A DNA stretch of 16,328 nucleotides from Actinomycetota bacterium. GTDB taxonomy: Bacteria; Actinomycetota; Thermoleophilia; Solirubrobacterales; Thermoleophilaceae. The stretch covers positions 1-16,328 of the forward strand of contig VAXR01000010.1 in NCBI GenBank assembly GCA_005885165.1. Reading direction: 5' to 3'. The notes under the pieces are model-generated. The model was not told the origin of the DNA. It did not search any database and saw only the letters and a program-made list of their open reading frames with translations. A program made the position numbers and the translations under genes. How positions within the stretch are numbered: the stretch's first letter is position 1; each line of letters starts with the position of its first letter. Shown here one piece after another: positions 1-6,594 of this stretch.

Positions 1-1
1 C

Positions 2-769
2 TCGCGCGACCCGATCCGCCTCCGGAGGACCCGCTCGACGCAGGTCGCCGTGGGCGAGCTCGGGGGCTTCGCGGTCGTGCCCACCGGACTCGGCGGGCCC
101 GCCCTGCGCTTCTGGGCGATGCGCCGGTCCGGGATGTCCCTGCGCATGCTGATCGTGCGGACGATCTCGCATGCTCCGATCTTCAACGTCCCGTACGTGG
201 CCGCGGCGCTTGTGCTCGGCGCGTGCGCCCTCTTCCACATCGGGTCGGCGCGCGCGCCCGTCGCGCTGGCCCTCGCCCCGGTCGGTCTCGTCGTCATCGT
301 CACCGCGGTCGTGCTGGCGCTGCTGAGGGCCGGGGGCGCCGGCCGCCCGCGCGGCCCCGCTCGCTGGCGCGAACTCGCTCGCGAGGGGCTCGCGATCGCG
401 CCCGACGGGCTGCGCGACGCCTGGGCGCTGCGTCGCAGCCCCTTCGCCCTCCTCGGAGCGTGTGCGTACTGGGCCGGGGACTGCGGCGTGCTCTGGGCCG
501 CCTTCCAGGGATTGGGCGCCGCCCCATCGCTGCAGGTCATCGTCCTCGCCTACATGCTCGGGCAGCTCGGGAACATCCTCCCCCTGCCCGGCGGGGTCGG
601 CGGAGTCGAGCCTGCGACCGTCGGCGTGCTTACCGCGTCCGGGGTCGCCCTCGCGCCCGCCGCCGCGGCGGTCCTCTGCTACCGCGCGATCTCGCTCGGG
701 ATGCAGGGGACGGGCGGAGCGCTCGCGTTCGCGGCGCTGCTCGGCGCCGAGCGCCGCGCGGTCGCCTGA
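2..769 (+). CDS. Lysylphosphatidylglycerol synthase TM-domain / flippase-like membrane protein (5' partial)
   Basis: The reading frame is open to the left edge, so the gene begins outside the window and 255 residues are visible. A GTG at position 50 is an internal codon: the frame upstream of it stays coding-like and runs into the family motif. The protein resembles the UPF0104/PF03706 family (the membrane half of MprF-type lysyl-PG synthases and stand-alone homologues). Two glycine-rich family signatures are visible: GELGGFAVVPTGLGGPALRF near the start of the visible part, and GNILPLPGGVGGVE in the C-terminal third. Several hydrophobic helices surround them. Family members sit in the cytoplasmic membrane and are thought to move lipids or lipid-linked substrates; the substrate here is unknown. 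There is no aminoacyl-transferase domain in the visible part. The gene ends 7 bp before the stop of a convergent epimerase gene. Confidence 0.8.
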   Translation, partial: SRDPIRLRRTRSTQVAVGELGGFAVVPTGLGGPALRFWAMRRSGMSLRMLIVRTISHAPIFNVPYVAAALVLGACALFHIGSARAPVALALAPVGLVVIVTAVVLALLRAGGAGRPRGPARWRELAREGLAIAPDGLRDAWALRRSPFALLGACAYWAGDCGVLWAAFQGLGAAPSLQVIVLAYMLGQLGNILPLPGGVGGVEPATVGVLTASGVALAPAAAAVLCYRAISLGMQGTGGALAFAALLGAERRAVA

Positions 770-776
770 AACGGCC

Positions 777-1703
777 TCACTCGACCGATGCCAGCGTGCG
801 CTCGATCCCCTCGGCCAGCCCAACCCGAGCCTCCCAGCCGAGCTCCGCGCGGGCCCTGCTCGCGTCGAGCGCGATCCGCCTCACCTCGCCGGGCCGCTCC
901 GGCTGCTGATTCGGCTCGAACGACGCCGACGCGTGCGGCGCGAGCGCCTCGACGAGGTCGAGGACCGTCGTCTCGACCCCGGTTCCGATGTTCAGCTGAC
1001 CGGTGACGTCGGCCTCCGCCGCGAGGAGGTTGGACGCGACGACGTCGTCCACGTAGACGTAGTCGCGGACCTGAAGGCCGTCGCCGAAGACGATCGGGCG
1101 CTCGCCCGCCCGCAGGCGCCCGCAGAAGATGGCGATCACGCCGGCCTCGCCGAGCGGGTCCTGCCGCGGCCCGTAGACGTTGCCGTAGCGGAGCGAGACG
1201 GTCGATAGGCCGTGGAGCCGGGTGAAGAGGTCGCAGTAGCCCTCCGCGGCGTACTTCGACTGCCCGTACGGCGCCTCCGGGGCCACGGGGTGGTCCTCGG
1301 GCGCGGGCACGATCCTGCCCTCGCCGTAGATCGCGCCGCCGGTCGAGGTGTTGACGAATCGCCGCACGCCGGCGGGGCGCGACGCCGATAGCACGGTGAT
1401 CGTCCCCTCGACGTTCACGCGCGCGTCGTGGGCCGGGTCCGCAACTGACTTGCGCACGTCGATCTGGGCCGCGAGGTGGAAGACCACCTCGGGCTGCGCC
1501 TGCTCGAAGACGTCGCCCATTGCGTCGCGGTCGCGGACGTCGGACTCCAGGAGCCGGGCCCCCGCGTCGAGCGCGGCGGTCAGGTTCTCGCGCCGTCCGG
1601 TGGAGAGGTCGTCCACGACCGTCACCTCGTCGCCCCGCGCCACAAGCGCATCGACGAGATTCGAGCCGATGAACCCGGCCCCTCCGGTCACGAGCGCTCG
1701 CAT
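777..1703 (-). CDS. NAD-dependent epimerase/dehydratase (UDP-glucose 4-epimerase-like, extended SDR)
   Basis: The 308-residue protein is an extended short-chain dehydrogenase. The N-terminal Rossmann motif GGAGFIG lies at residues 7-13, followed by the acidic pair DD at 31-32 that binds the NAD ribose. The active site shows NTSTGGAIYG at 118-127 and YGQSK at 146-150, giving the catalytic Tyr146 and Lys150. LRYGNVYGPR at 171-180 and the YVYVDD segment at 215-220 are typical of GalE-like sugar-nucleotide epimerases. The likely reaction is NAD+-dependent C4 epimerisation or 4,6-modification of a nucleotide sugar for cell-surface polysaccharide; the exact sugar cannot be told. The ATG at 1703 is preceded by a TAGCAT hexamer 9 nt upstream and no Shine-Dalgarno, which suggests a leaderless mRNA. 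It is divergent from tmk and convergent with the flippase-like gene. Confidence 0.88.
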   Translation of the reverse strand: MRALVTGGAGFIGSNLVDALVARGDEVTVVDDLSTGRRENLTAALDAGARLLESDVRDRDAMGDVFEQAQPEVVFHLAAQIDVRKSVADPAHDARVNVEGTITVLSASRPAGVRRFVNTSTGGAIYGEGRIVPAPEDHPVAPEAPYGQSKYAAEGYCDLFTRLHGLSTVSLRYGNVYGPRQDPLGEAGVIAIFCGRLRAGERPIVFGDGLQVRDYVYVDDVVASNLLAAEADVTGQLNIGTGVETTVLDLVEALAPHASASFEPNQQPERPGEVRRIALDASRARAELGWEARVGLAEGIERTLASVE

Positions 1704-1712
1704 GGGCGCGGC

Positions 1713-1718
1713 ATGCTA
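1713..1718 (-). promoter_or_regulatory. Probable -10 box (TAGCAT) of the epimerase gene, leaderless arrangement
   Basis: Read on the minus strand, TAGCAT fits TANNNT and ends 9 nt before the ATG at 1703. Transcription would start at or within a few bases of the start codon. No -35 resembling TTGACA is recognisable at 16-18 bp spacing. Confidence 0.5.
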
Positions 1719-1750
1719 GGTCACGCCACGGCGACCGCCTTCGCCGCTGG

Positions 1751-1756
1751 TACCGT
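1751..1756 (+). promoter_or_regulatory. Probable -10 box (TACCGT) of tmk-holB, leaderless arrangement
   Basis: TACCGT lies exactly 7 nt before the GTG at 1764. That supports GTG 1764 as the tmk start and transcription beginning at the start codon. No Shine-Dalgarno precedes the GTG and no clear -35 is visible. Confidence 0.5.
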
Positions 1757-1763
1757 CGCCCGG

Positions 1764-2378
1764 GTGGCCGGCCTCTTCGTCACATTCGAGGGAATCGATC
1801 GCTCTGGCAAGACAACGCAGGCGCGGATGCTCTGCGAGGCGCTCGGCGATCAGGCGCTGGCCGTCCGTGAGCCGGGCGGAACGGCGGTCGGGGAGCGGGT
1901 GCGCGACCTCCTGAAGGAGCCGCATGTGGAGATCGCTCCGCACGCCGAGGCGCTGCTCTTCGCGGCGGCGCGGTCCGAGCTCTGCCGCCAGGTCATCCGG
2001 CCCGCCCTCGAGCAGGGACGGGTCGTCATCTCCGACCGCTTCCTCGATTCCTCGCTCGCCTACCAGGGCGAGGCGCGCGGACTCGGCGTCGAGGAGGTCT
2101 TCGAGATGAACCGGTGGGCAACGGACGGGTTGCTTCCGGACCTGACGATCTATCTCGCGATCGATCCGCACGCTGCAGCGGCGCGCGCAGGCGGCGGCGA
2201 CCGCATCGAGGGGGAGGGCCTGGCGCTGCAGGGGCGCGTCGCGCGGGCTTACGAGCGGCTCGCCGCCGCCGACGCGGGGCGCTGGCGGAGGATCGACGCC
2301 GACAGGCCGGCCGAAGAGATTCACGCGGAAGTCCTCGCCGCGGTCGAGGCGGCGCGCGCCGGAGCCCCGGCGGCGTGA
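1764..2378 (+). CDS. tmk: Thymidylate kinase (dTMP kinase)
   Basis: The enzyme phosphorylates dTMP to dTDP with ATP in the cytoplasm, on the route to dTTP. From GTG 1764 it is 204 residues long, usual for the family. The P-loop EGIDRSGKTT covers residues 9-18, EPGGT is at 36-40, DRFLDSSLAYQG at 91-102 binds dTMP, and the DRIEGEG segment near 146-152 follows the LID. The Arg inside the P-loop (residue 13) and the lack of an Arg-rich LID resemble type I (eukaryote-like) dTMP kinases rather than the E. coli type; this is inference. The frame is open further upstream, with an ATG at 1713, but that ATG lies inside the opposing promoter. GTG 1764 starts right at conserved sequence and has TACCGT 7 nt before it. 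The stop overlaps the holB start in a GTGA, so the two are translationally coupled. Confidence 0.93.
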   Translation: MAGLFVTFEGIDRSGKTTQARMLCEALGDQALAVREPGGTAVGERVRDLLKEPHVEIAPHAEALLFAAARSELCRQVIRPALEQGRVVISDRFLDSSLAYQGEARGLGVEEVFEMNRWATDGLLPDLTIYLAIDPHAAAARAGGGDRIEGEGLALQGRVARAYERLAAADAGRWRRIDADRPAEEIHAEVLAAVEAARAGAPAA

Positions 2379-3520
2379 GCGCCCCGGCCGTCATCGAGGG
2401 GACCGAGGACCATCCCCACGCGCGCGCGGTGCTTGCGGCCGCGGTCGGCGCGGATGCGACTCCTTCGCACGCCTACCTCTTCCACGGACCGCCCGGCACG
2501 GGAAAGCGCACCGCCGCCCGCGCGCTAGCGGCGGAGCTTCTGGCCGAGCGCGAGCCCGACCCCGTCGCCGCGCGCGCGCGTGTACTGGCGGGGACGCATC
2601 CGGACCTCACCTGGGTGAGGCCGACCGGCGCCCACGTGATGCGGGTGAGCGACGTGGAGGAGCCGGTCGTGGCCGCCGCCGGCCGAACGCCGTTCGAGTC
2701 GAGCCGCCGCGTTTTCGTGCTGGAGCGCGCCGACACGATGAACGACGAGGTGGCCAACCGGCTGCTGAAGACGCTCGAGGAGCCGCCGCCGTTCGTCCAC
2801 CTGATCCTCCTCACCGATGCGCTCGGCCAGATGCTCGAGACCGTGGTCTCGCGCTGCCAGCTGGTGCGCTTCGACCCGCTGCCCGCCGAGCGGCTGGCCG
2901 CGACGCTCGAGGCCGAGGGCGTCGATCCGGCACGAGCCGGCGCCTGCGGGCGCCTGGCGCTCGGCAACCTCACGCGCGCGAGGTACCTGGCGTCCGACGA
3001 GGGGGACGAGCTGCGGGCGGAGGTCGACCGCTTCGTGCGTGCGGCCCTCGCCGGCGCAGAGCGCGACCCCCGCGAGGGCGAGCCGTGGGCGCCGATTCTG
3101 GCGCGCGCCGAGGCGCGTCGCGCCGAGGCCGAGGAGGCCGTGGAGCGCGCCGCAGCCGAGCGTCTCGAGCTCGAGCCGAAGGGGCGCGAGCGAACCGCGC
3201 TCGCGCGCGAGTTCGAGGAGTCGGCCCGGCGCGAGGGACGCCGCGGGCGGACGGAGATCCTGGATCTCGCCCTGGAGCTCGCGGCCCTCGCGTTCCGCGA
3301 CCTCGTCTGCATCGCCGAGGGCGCGGAGGCAGCCGTGCTGGCGATCGATCGCGGCGCCGAGCTGGCGCCCGCGGCGCGAGGCCGCGACGTACGCCGCCTG
3401 CGCGAGGCCGCCGAGCGGTGCGAGGAGGTCCGCCTGGCGCTCGAACTGAACGTGACCGAGGAGTTCGCGCTCGCGGCGCTCAGCCTCAGGCTGGCGCGAC
3501 TGGTGGGCTCAGCTGGCTGA
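2375..3520 (+). CDS. holB: DNA polymerase III delta' subunit (clamp-loader ATPase-fold protein)
   Basis: Delta' is part of the clamp loader that places the beta sliding clamp on primed DNA. The 381-residue protein starts at a GTG that overlaps the tmk stop by 4 nt. Residues 38-46 are a Walker A loop (GPPGTGKRT), LERADTMNDE at 117-126 takes the Walker B place, LLKTLEEPPPF at 130-140 is the most typical block of delta'/DnaX proteins, and SRCQ at 159-162 is the conserved SRC motif. The C-terminal half is rich in Arg, Glu and Ala, mostly helical by appearance, and poorly conserved, as usual for the collar domain. The four-cysteine zinc module of E. coli delta' is not visible. The intact Walker A leaves open that it binds ATP. 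The last 35 nt overlap the end of the convergent DUF192 gene. Confidence 0.9.
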   Translation: MSAPAVIEGTEDHPHARAVLAAAVGADATPSHAYLFHGPPGTGKRTAARALAAELLAEREPDPVAARARVLAGTHPDLTWVRPTGAHVMRVSDVEEPVVAAAGRTPFESSRRVFVLERADTMNDEVANRLLKTLEEPPPFVHLILLTDALGQMLETVVSRCQLVRFDPLPAERLAATLEAEGVDPARAGACGRLALGNLTRARYLASDEGDELRAEVDRFVRAALAGAERDPREGEPWAPILARAEARRAEAEEAVERAAAERLELEPKGRERTALAREFEESARREGRRGRTEILDLALELAALAFRDLVCIAEGAEAAVLAIDRGAELAPAARGRDVRRLREAAERCEEVRLALELNVTEEFALAALSLRLARLVGSAG

Positions 3521-3875
3521 GCAGGTCGGCGTACTTCAAGCGGGGATCGAGGAAGCCAAGCGATTCGACGCGGCACGGGTACTCGAGCACCGCTGCGGCC
3601 GCCCATGATCCGCGTATCCGCGCCGGCGGCACACCCGACTCGAGCAGCGCGACCCGGCCGTCCGCCGCCAGGAACAGGAGGTCGAGGTCGAAGCGCATCC
3701 CGAAGGTGTGGACGGAGCGGCAGGGGCGGAGCAGGAGCGCATGTCCGAGCGGCAGGTCCGCCAGGTCGAGCCCGGCGAGGCCGAGCAGCCGCGAGCGCGA
3801 CGTGCTCGCCTCGATGACGACGGCGCCGTTCGGGAGCTCATGCTTAGGAAGGCCTCGTAGGCGGCGTGGAAGCAC
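3486..3875 (-). CDS. DUF192 family protein
   Basis: A 129-residue protein whose middle matches the DUF192 (COG1430) pattern: PCRSVHTFGMRFDLDLLF at about residues 51-68, then an ADGRV turn at 71-75. It begins GTG at 3875. No Shine-Dalgarno is seen and no TANNNT hexamer stands at the usual distance, so the start is not certain. Most DUF192 proteins in other bacteria are exported, but this one has no signal peptide and would be cytoplasmic. The function of the family is unknown. The C-terminus overlaps the holB 3' end by 35 nt on the opposite strand. Divergent from it, starting 66 nt away, is tRNA-Thr. Confidence 0.78.
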   Translation of the reverse strand: MLPRRLRGLPKHELPNGAVVIEASTSRSRLLGLAGLDLADLPLGHALLLRPCRSVHTFGMRFDLDLLFLAADGRVALLESGVPPARIRGSWAAAAVLEYPCRVESLGFLDPRLKYADLLSQLSPPVAPA

Positions 3876-3922
3876 GCTCCGCTAAGGCCCGGGGCGCTCA
3901 AATTTCGTCCCCGCTTGCCGAC

Positions 3923-3928
3923 TAGACT
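3923..3928 (+). promoter_or_regulatory. Probable -10 box (TAGACT) of tRNA-Thr
   Basis: TAGACT fits TANNNT and ends 13 nt before the mature 5' end of tRNA-Thr, which leaves about 6 nt of leader for RNase P to remove. No good -35 is recognisable. Confidence 0.4.
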
Positions 3929-3941
3929 CAGGCGCCGACCC

Positions 3942-4015
3942 GCCGACGTAGCTCAGTTGGCCAGAGCACCGCTCTCGTAAAGCGGGGGTCGAGGGTTCGA
4001 ATCCCTCCGTCGGCT
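3942..4015 (+). tRNA. tRNA-Thr (anticodon CGT)
   Basis: A complete cloverleaf can be folded. The acceptor GCCGACG (3942-3948) pairs with CGTCGGC (4008-4014). The D stem is GCTC/GAGC. The anticodon stem CCGCT/AGCGG (3969-3973, 3981-3985) holds the loop CTCGTAA with anticodon CGT, reading ACG. The T arm is GAGGG-TTCGAAT-CCCTC. The discriminator base is T4015. CCA is not encoded. It stands alone, 4 nt before the stop of the sugar dehydrogenase gene on the other strand. Confidence 0.96.
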
Positions 4016-4019
4016 TCGC

Positions 4020-5264
4020 TTACCTCGGCCGCGGTCTGTAGTCGGGCGCCAGGGCGTAGACCGGCCCCTGGAGCGACGTCGCGTAGAGGTGCCCCGCTGC
4101 GTCCTCCCCGAACGACGACAGGCCGCTCACCTGCAGCCTCGTGCGGTGAGGCTTCGCCCGCTTCCCCCCGAGCTTCGCCTTGTAGATCGCCGGGTTGCAG
4201 TTGTCGCCGAAGACGTACCGCCCGTACAGGGCCGTGAGCGCGCGGTCGCGTACCACGTACCCGCCGATGATCGCGCAGTTGCCCTTCTTGTGGCTCGTTA
4301 CCAGCACAGGCCGCACACAGCACGGTTCCGTGCGAGGACGGGGCCCGTAATCGGGCGGGGCGGTGGGGTGGAATTCCGCAAACCCCTCATACGGGCTCCA
4401 GCCGTAGTTCGCTCCCCGGCCCTGCCCGCGCTTCGCGAAGTCGACCTCCTCCCAGTCGTTCTGCCCGACGTCGGCGATCACGAGGTCTCCCGTCAGCCGG
4501 TCGAACGAGAAGCGGTAGGGATTACGGAGCCCGTAGGCCCAGATCTCCGGCCGGGCCGCGGCGCGCCCCGCAAACGGGTTGTCTTGCGGCACGTCGTAGC
4601 CGCCACCCGGCCGGGGCTCGATCCGCAGCAGCTTCCCCAGCCTCGTACTCAGCTTCTGACCCCGGCGGTGCGGGTCGTTGGCGCCGCCTCCATCACCCGG
4701 ACCGATGTAGAGCTTCCCGTCGGGGCCGAACTTGACCATTCCTCCGTTGTGGTTGGGCTTCTCGGAATGCGGGAGGCGGATCACGTCCCGTTCGCTGGTG
4801 GGGATGGCGACGTCGGCGTTCGCGGAGCGGTTGAACTCCGTGATGCGGACGTCGCCGTTCACCGCTGTGAAGTACACGAAGAAGCGCCCAGACCGGACGT
4901 AGTCGGGCGCGAACTCCATAGAGAACATGCCACGCTCTCCTCCGCCGACCGAGACCTGCTTCGAGATGTCGAGGAAGGGCCGGACGAGCTTGCGCCGGCC
5001 GTGGAGGACTCGGATCACGCCGTTTCGCTCGACGACGAAGAGCCGGCCGCCCCCCGGCGGTCCTGTGACGTACGTGGGCGAGTCGAAGGTCGCGATCTTC
5101 ACGAGCCGCACACCGCGCGCGGGATTGACGCGCGAGGCCGGAGGCGCCCCGCGATCGGTCGCCGACCGCGTCGTTCGAACCGATCCCCCTCCGCCCCCGC
5201 AGGACGCGAGGAGCACCCCGAGTAGGGCAGCGACCGGCGCGAGGTGGCGATCGGGCCGGCGCAC
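4020..5264 (-). CDS. PQQ-dependent glucose/sorbosone dehydrogenase-family lipoprotein
   Basis: A 414-residue secreted protein. The N-terminus has a short basic head, a hydrophobic stretch and a lipobox ending LLASC, so Cys22 is the likely lipidated residue. A Gly/Ser/Arg/Thr linker follows and then a six-bladed beta-propeller of the GSDH family (PF07995). Family blocks are visible: GGERGMFSMEFAPDY at 108-122, KPNHNGGMVKFGPDGKLYI at 169-187 with the presumed catalytic base His172, GPGDGG at 188-193, NPYRFSFD at 248-255, DVGQNDWEEVDF at 265-276 and NYGWSPYEG at 286-294. It would oxidise an aldose or similar alcohol outside the membrane using PQQ; the substrate cannot be told, and PQQ genes are not in this window. 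The GTG start is 11 nt after the SGNH gene and has TAACCT 8 nt upstream, so it may have its own leaderless promoter besides read-through. Confidence 0.88.
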   Translation of the reverse strand: MRRPDRHLAPVAALLGVLLASCGGGGGSVRTTRSATDRGAPPASRVNPARGVRLVKIATFDSPTYVTGPPGGGRLFVVERNGVIRVLHGRRKLVRPFLDISKQVSVGGGERGMFSMEFAPDYVRSGRFFVYFTAVNGDVRITEFNRSANADVAIPTSERDVIRLPHSEKPNHNGGMVKFGPDGKLYIGPGDGGGANDPHRRGQKLSTRLGKLLRIEPRPGGGYDVPQDNPFAGRAAARPEIWAYGLRNPYRFSFDRLTGDLVIADVGQNDWEEVDFAKRGQGRGANYGWSPYEGFAEFHPTAPPDYGPRPRTEPCCVRPVLVTSHKKGNCAIIGGYVVRDRALTALYGRYVFGDNCNPAIYKAKLGGKRAKPHRTRLQVSGLSSFGEDAAGHLYATSLQGPVYALAPDYRPRPR

Positions 5265-5272
5265 GGGCGCGG

Positions 5273-5278
5273 AGGTTA
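5273..5278 (-). promoter_or_regulatory. Possible -10 box (TAACCT) of the sugar dehydrogenase gene, overlapping the SGNH stop codon
   Basis: On the minus strand TAACCT ends 8 nt before the GTG at 5264. Its first three bases are the TAA stop codon of the upstream SGNH hydrolase gene. No Shine-Dalgarno is present before the GTG, which favours leaderless initiation. Confidence 0.42.
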
Positions 5279-6223
5279 ACGTTGGGGCAGCGCCGCGATC
5301 ACGGCCCTCGCGATCTGCTTGTAGCCGCGGCTGTTCGCGTGGTCGTCGAACCCGATCGGCGGGCCGCTGCAGGCCCAGGTCAGCTTGCAGATGCGCTGGA
5401 CCGCACGGGGCACCTCGCCGTGTCCGGCCAGCGTCGTCTGATGGGTGTCAAAGGTGTGGAACCGCGACGCGGCGTCGGCCGACGTGACCTGCGCTTGCTT
5501 CCAGCTCGAGTCGACCGTGCGGTTCAGCTTCCGGATGAGGTCCTCGGACGAGCGGGCCACCGACCGGCCCTTGCTCCCGTTCAGCCAGTACGCCCAGAAC
5601 TGGTCGTAGTCGGAGATCCCGACGATCGGGACGCGCTTGCCGGCCTTCTCACGTAGCCGCTGGCCGATCTTCGTGAGGTTCTGCGAGACCTGGGCCAGCC
5701 CGCGGCTCACGCATCCCTGGTCGATCCCGCTCGCGTGCACGCAGCCCTCTACGTCGTTGTCCCCGAGGTTCACCGTGATCAGGACGACCTGCTTGCGATG
5801 GCTGTGGAGAAAGCGCACCGCCTGGTCGAGCTGGGAGCTGCCCGGGTAGGCGGAGTTGGCCGGCGGTCCGGTGATGGCGCTGCCGGAGGTGCCGGCGCCG
5901 CCGAGCTTGACCTCCTGCAGCCCCGGCACTCGCTTGCGAACGTGGGCGGCGATGGCGTCGACGTACCCCTTGTCCGTCGGGTGGTCGCGGCCCTGGCTGT
6001 CGGGCTGGACGCCCGCCGCGAGCGAGTCGCCCAGCGAGAGGTAGTACCTGGTCGGCGCACCTGGCGAGACGCCGCCGCTCGGCGGGGAATCCCCCTCCGC
6101 GGCGCCGGCGGGCAGCGAAGCGAGGTCGACGGGCACGAGCACGGTGGCCAGGAGGCAGATCCACGCGACAGCCCGCCTGCGCGACCGCGCGGCTCGACGA
6201 TCCGTGTCGGGGGGCGTCGGCAT
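5276..6223 (-). CDS. Secreted SGNH/GDSL-family hydrolase
   Basis: A 315-residue protein with an Arg-rich N-terminus and a hydrophobic export segment (about residues 19-41, ending PAGAAEG), so it is probably secreted or membrane-anchored. The catalytic blocks of the SGNH fold are in order: block I LGDSLAAG at 64-71 with nucleophile Ser67, block II KLGGAGTSGSAI around 106-117, block III NLGDND at 152-157 with Asn156, and block V FDDHANSRGY at 292-301 with the Asp/His pair 294-295. Such enzymes hydrolyse esters of lipids or acylated sugars. Four cysteines in the mature part could form disulphides. It is the first gene of a minus-strand pair with the sugar dehydrogenase (11 nt apart), so both may act at the cell surface. 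A TACGCT hexamer at 6270-6275 lies 46 nt upstream. Confidence 0.87.
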   Translation of the reverse strand: MPTPPDTDRRAARSRRRAVAWICLLATVLVPVDLASLPAGAAEGDSPPSGGVSPGAPTRYYLSLGDSLAAGVQPDSQGRDHPTDKGYVDAIAAHVRKRVPGLQEVKLGGAGTSGSAITGPPANSAYPGSSQLDQAVRFLHSHRKQVVLITVNLGDNDVEGCVHASGIDQGCVSRGLAQVSQNLTKIGQRLREKAGKRVPIVGISDYDQFWAYWLNGSKGRSVARSSEDLIRKLNRTVDSSWKQAQVTSADAASRFHTFDTHQTTLAGHGEVPRAVQRICKLTWACSGPPIGFDDHANSRGYKQIARAVIAALPQR

Positions 6224-6268
6224 CGGATGAGCGCGGCCAGCCGCGCACGTCGCCGCCCGCCGCCCGTC

Positions 6269-6275
6269 TAGCGTA
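6269..6275. promoter_or_regulatory. Overlapping divergent -10-like boxes (TAGCGT on +, TACGCT on -)
   Basis: The heptamer TAGCGTA reads as TAGCGT on the plus strand and TACGCT on the minus strand, both fitting TANNNT. The minus-strand copy could serve the SGNH gene with about a 40-nt leader. The plus-strand copy would give a short leader to the DUF3817-like gene, which also has a closer box at 6296. Only the hexamers support this. Confidence 0.3.
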
Positions 6276-6295
6276 GGACGGCGCTCGGCGCCGGC

Positions 6296-6301
6296 TATCG
6301 T
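6296..6301 (+). promoter_or_regulatory. Probable -10 box (TATCGT) of the DUF3817-like gene, leaderless arrangement
   Basis: TATCGT ends 7 nt before the TTG at 6309. This spacing, shared with tmk and others here, supports TTG 6309 as the start. A weak CAGGG also lies between the hexamer and the TTG but is too near the start to be a good ribosome site. Confidence 0.45.
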
Positions 6302-6308
6302 CAGGGCG

Positions 6309-6587
6309 TTGCGCTACTTCCAGGCGGTGCGCCTCTATTCCGCGCTCGAGGCGTGCGTCTTCACTGCGTTGCTCACCGTGTGGATCGGCGGGCTCGGGTC
6401 GAACGCGCAACTCGTGCTCGGCTGGTGCCACGGGTTCGGCTGGATCATCCTGTCGGTGCTCGTGCTCGTCGGCTGCCTGCGCAAGGTGTTCCCCTGGCCG
6501 GTCCTGGCCGCCACGGTCTCACCGTTCGGGCCGCTCGGCGCGACGCTTGCAATCGAGCTTGTAGCCCGGCGGCGCCGGGTACGCTGA
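6309..6587 (+). CDS. Small integral membrane protein, DUF3817-like
   Basis: A 92-residue hydrophobic protein that starts at TTG, chosen because TATCGT stands 7 nt upstream and the next residues already belong to the conserved part. It shows about three membrane segments: one following LRYFQAVRLYSALE, one after GWCHGFGWI, and one near the C-terminus (FPWPVLAATVSPFGPLGATL), and ends in a basic RRRRVR tail. The E-x-G/H-G-x-GP layout resembles the DUF3817 family, whose function is unknown; I hold this assignment loosely. The stop TGA is followed 7 nt later by the TTG start of pgsA, so the two may be co-transcribed. Confidence 0.65.
   Translation: MRYFQAVRLYSALEACVFTALLTVWIGGLGSNAQLVLGWCHGFGWIILSVLVLVGCLRKVFPWPVLAATVSPFGPLGATLAIELVARRRRVR
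6580..6585 (+). promoter_or_regulatory. Possible -10 box (TACGCT) of pgsA inside the end of the preceding gene
   Basis: TACGCT ends 9 nt before the TTG at 6595, and its last base is the first base of the TGA stop of the DUF3817-like gene. A TTGTAG at 6559-6564 could be a -35 but the spacing (15 bp) is short. A GAGGG at 6586-6590 could instead act as a ribosome site with a 4-nt spacing. Confidence 0.35.
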
Positions 6588-6594
6588 GGGCGCT

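Noticed and set aside
3923..4015. tRNA-Thr as an integration site for a mobile element
   Set aside because: There is no repeated 3' tRNA end, integrase or cargo; the next genes are ordinary chromosomal genes.
3928..4323. Minus-strand frame with a C-terminus reading GGIRTLDPRFTRAVLWPTEL
   Set aside because: It is the antisense translation of tRNA-Thr, a well-known false protein that fills databases. The rest is a shadow of the sugar dehydrogenase gene.
4089..5225. 378-residue plus-strand frame
   Set aside because: It is an antisense shadow of the sugar dehydrogenase gene, which carries clear family motifs on the minus strand.
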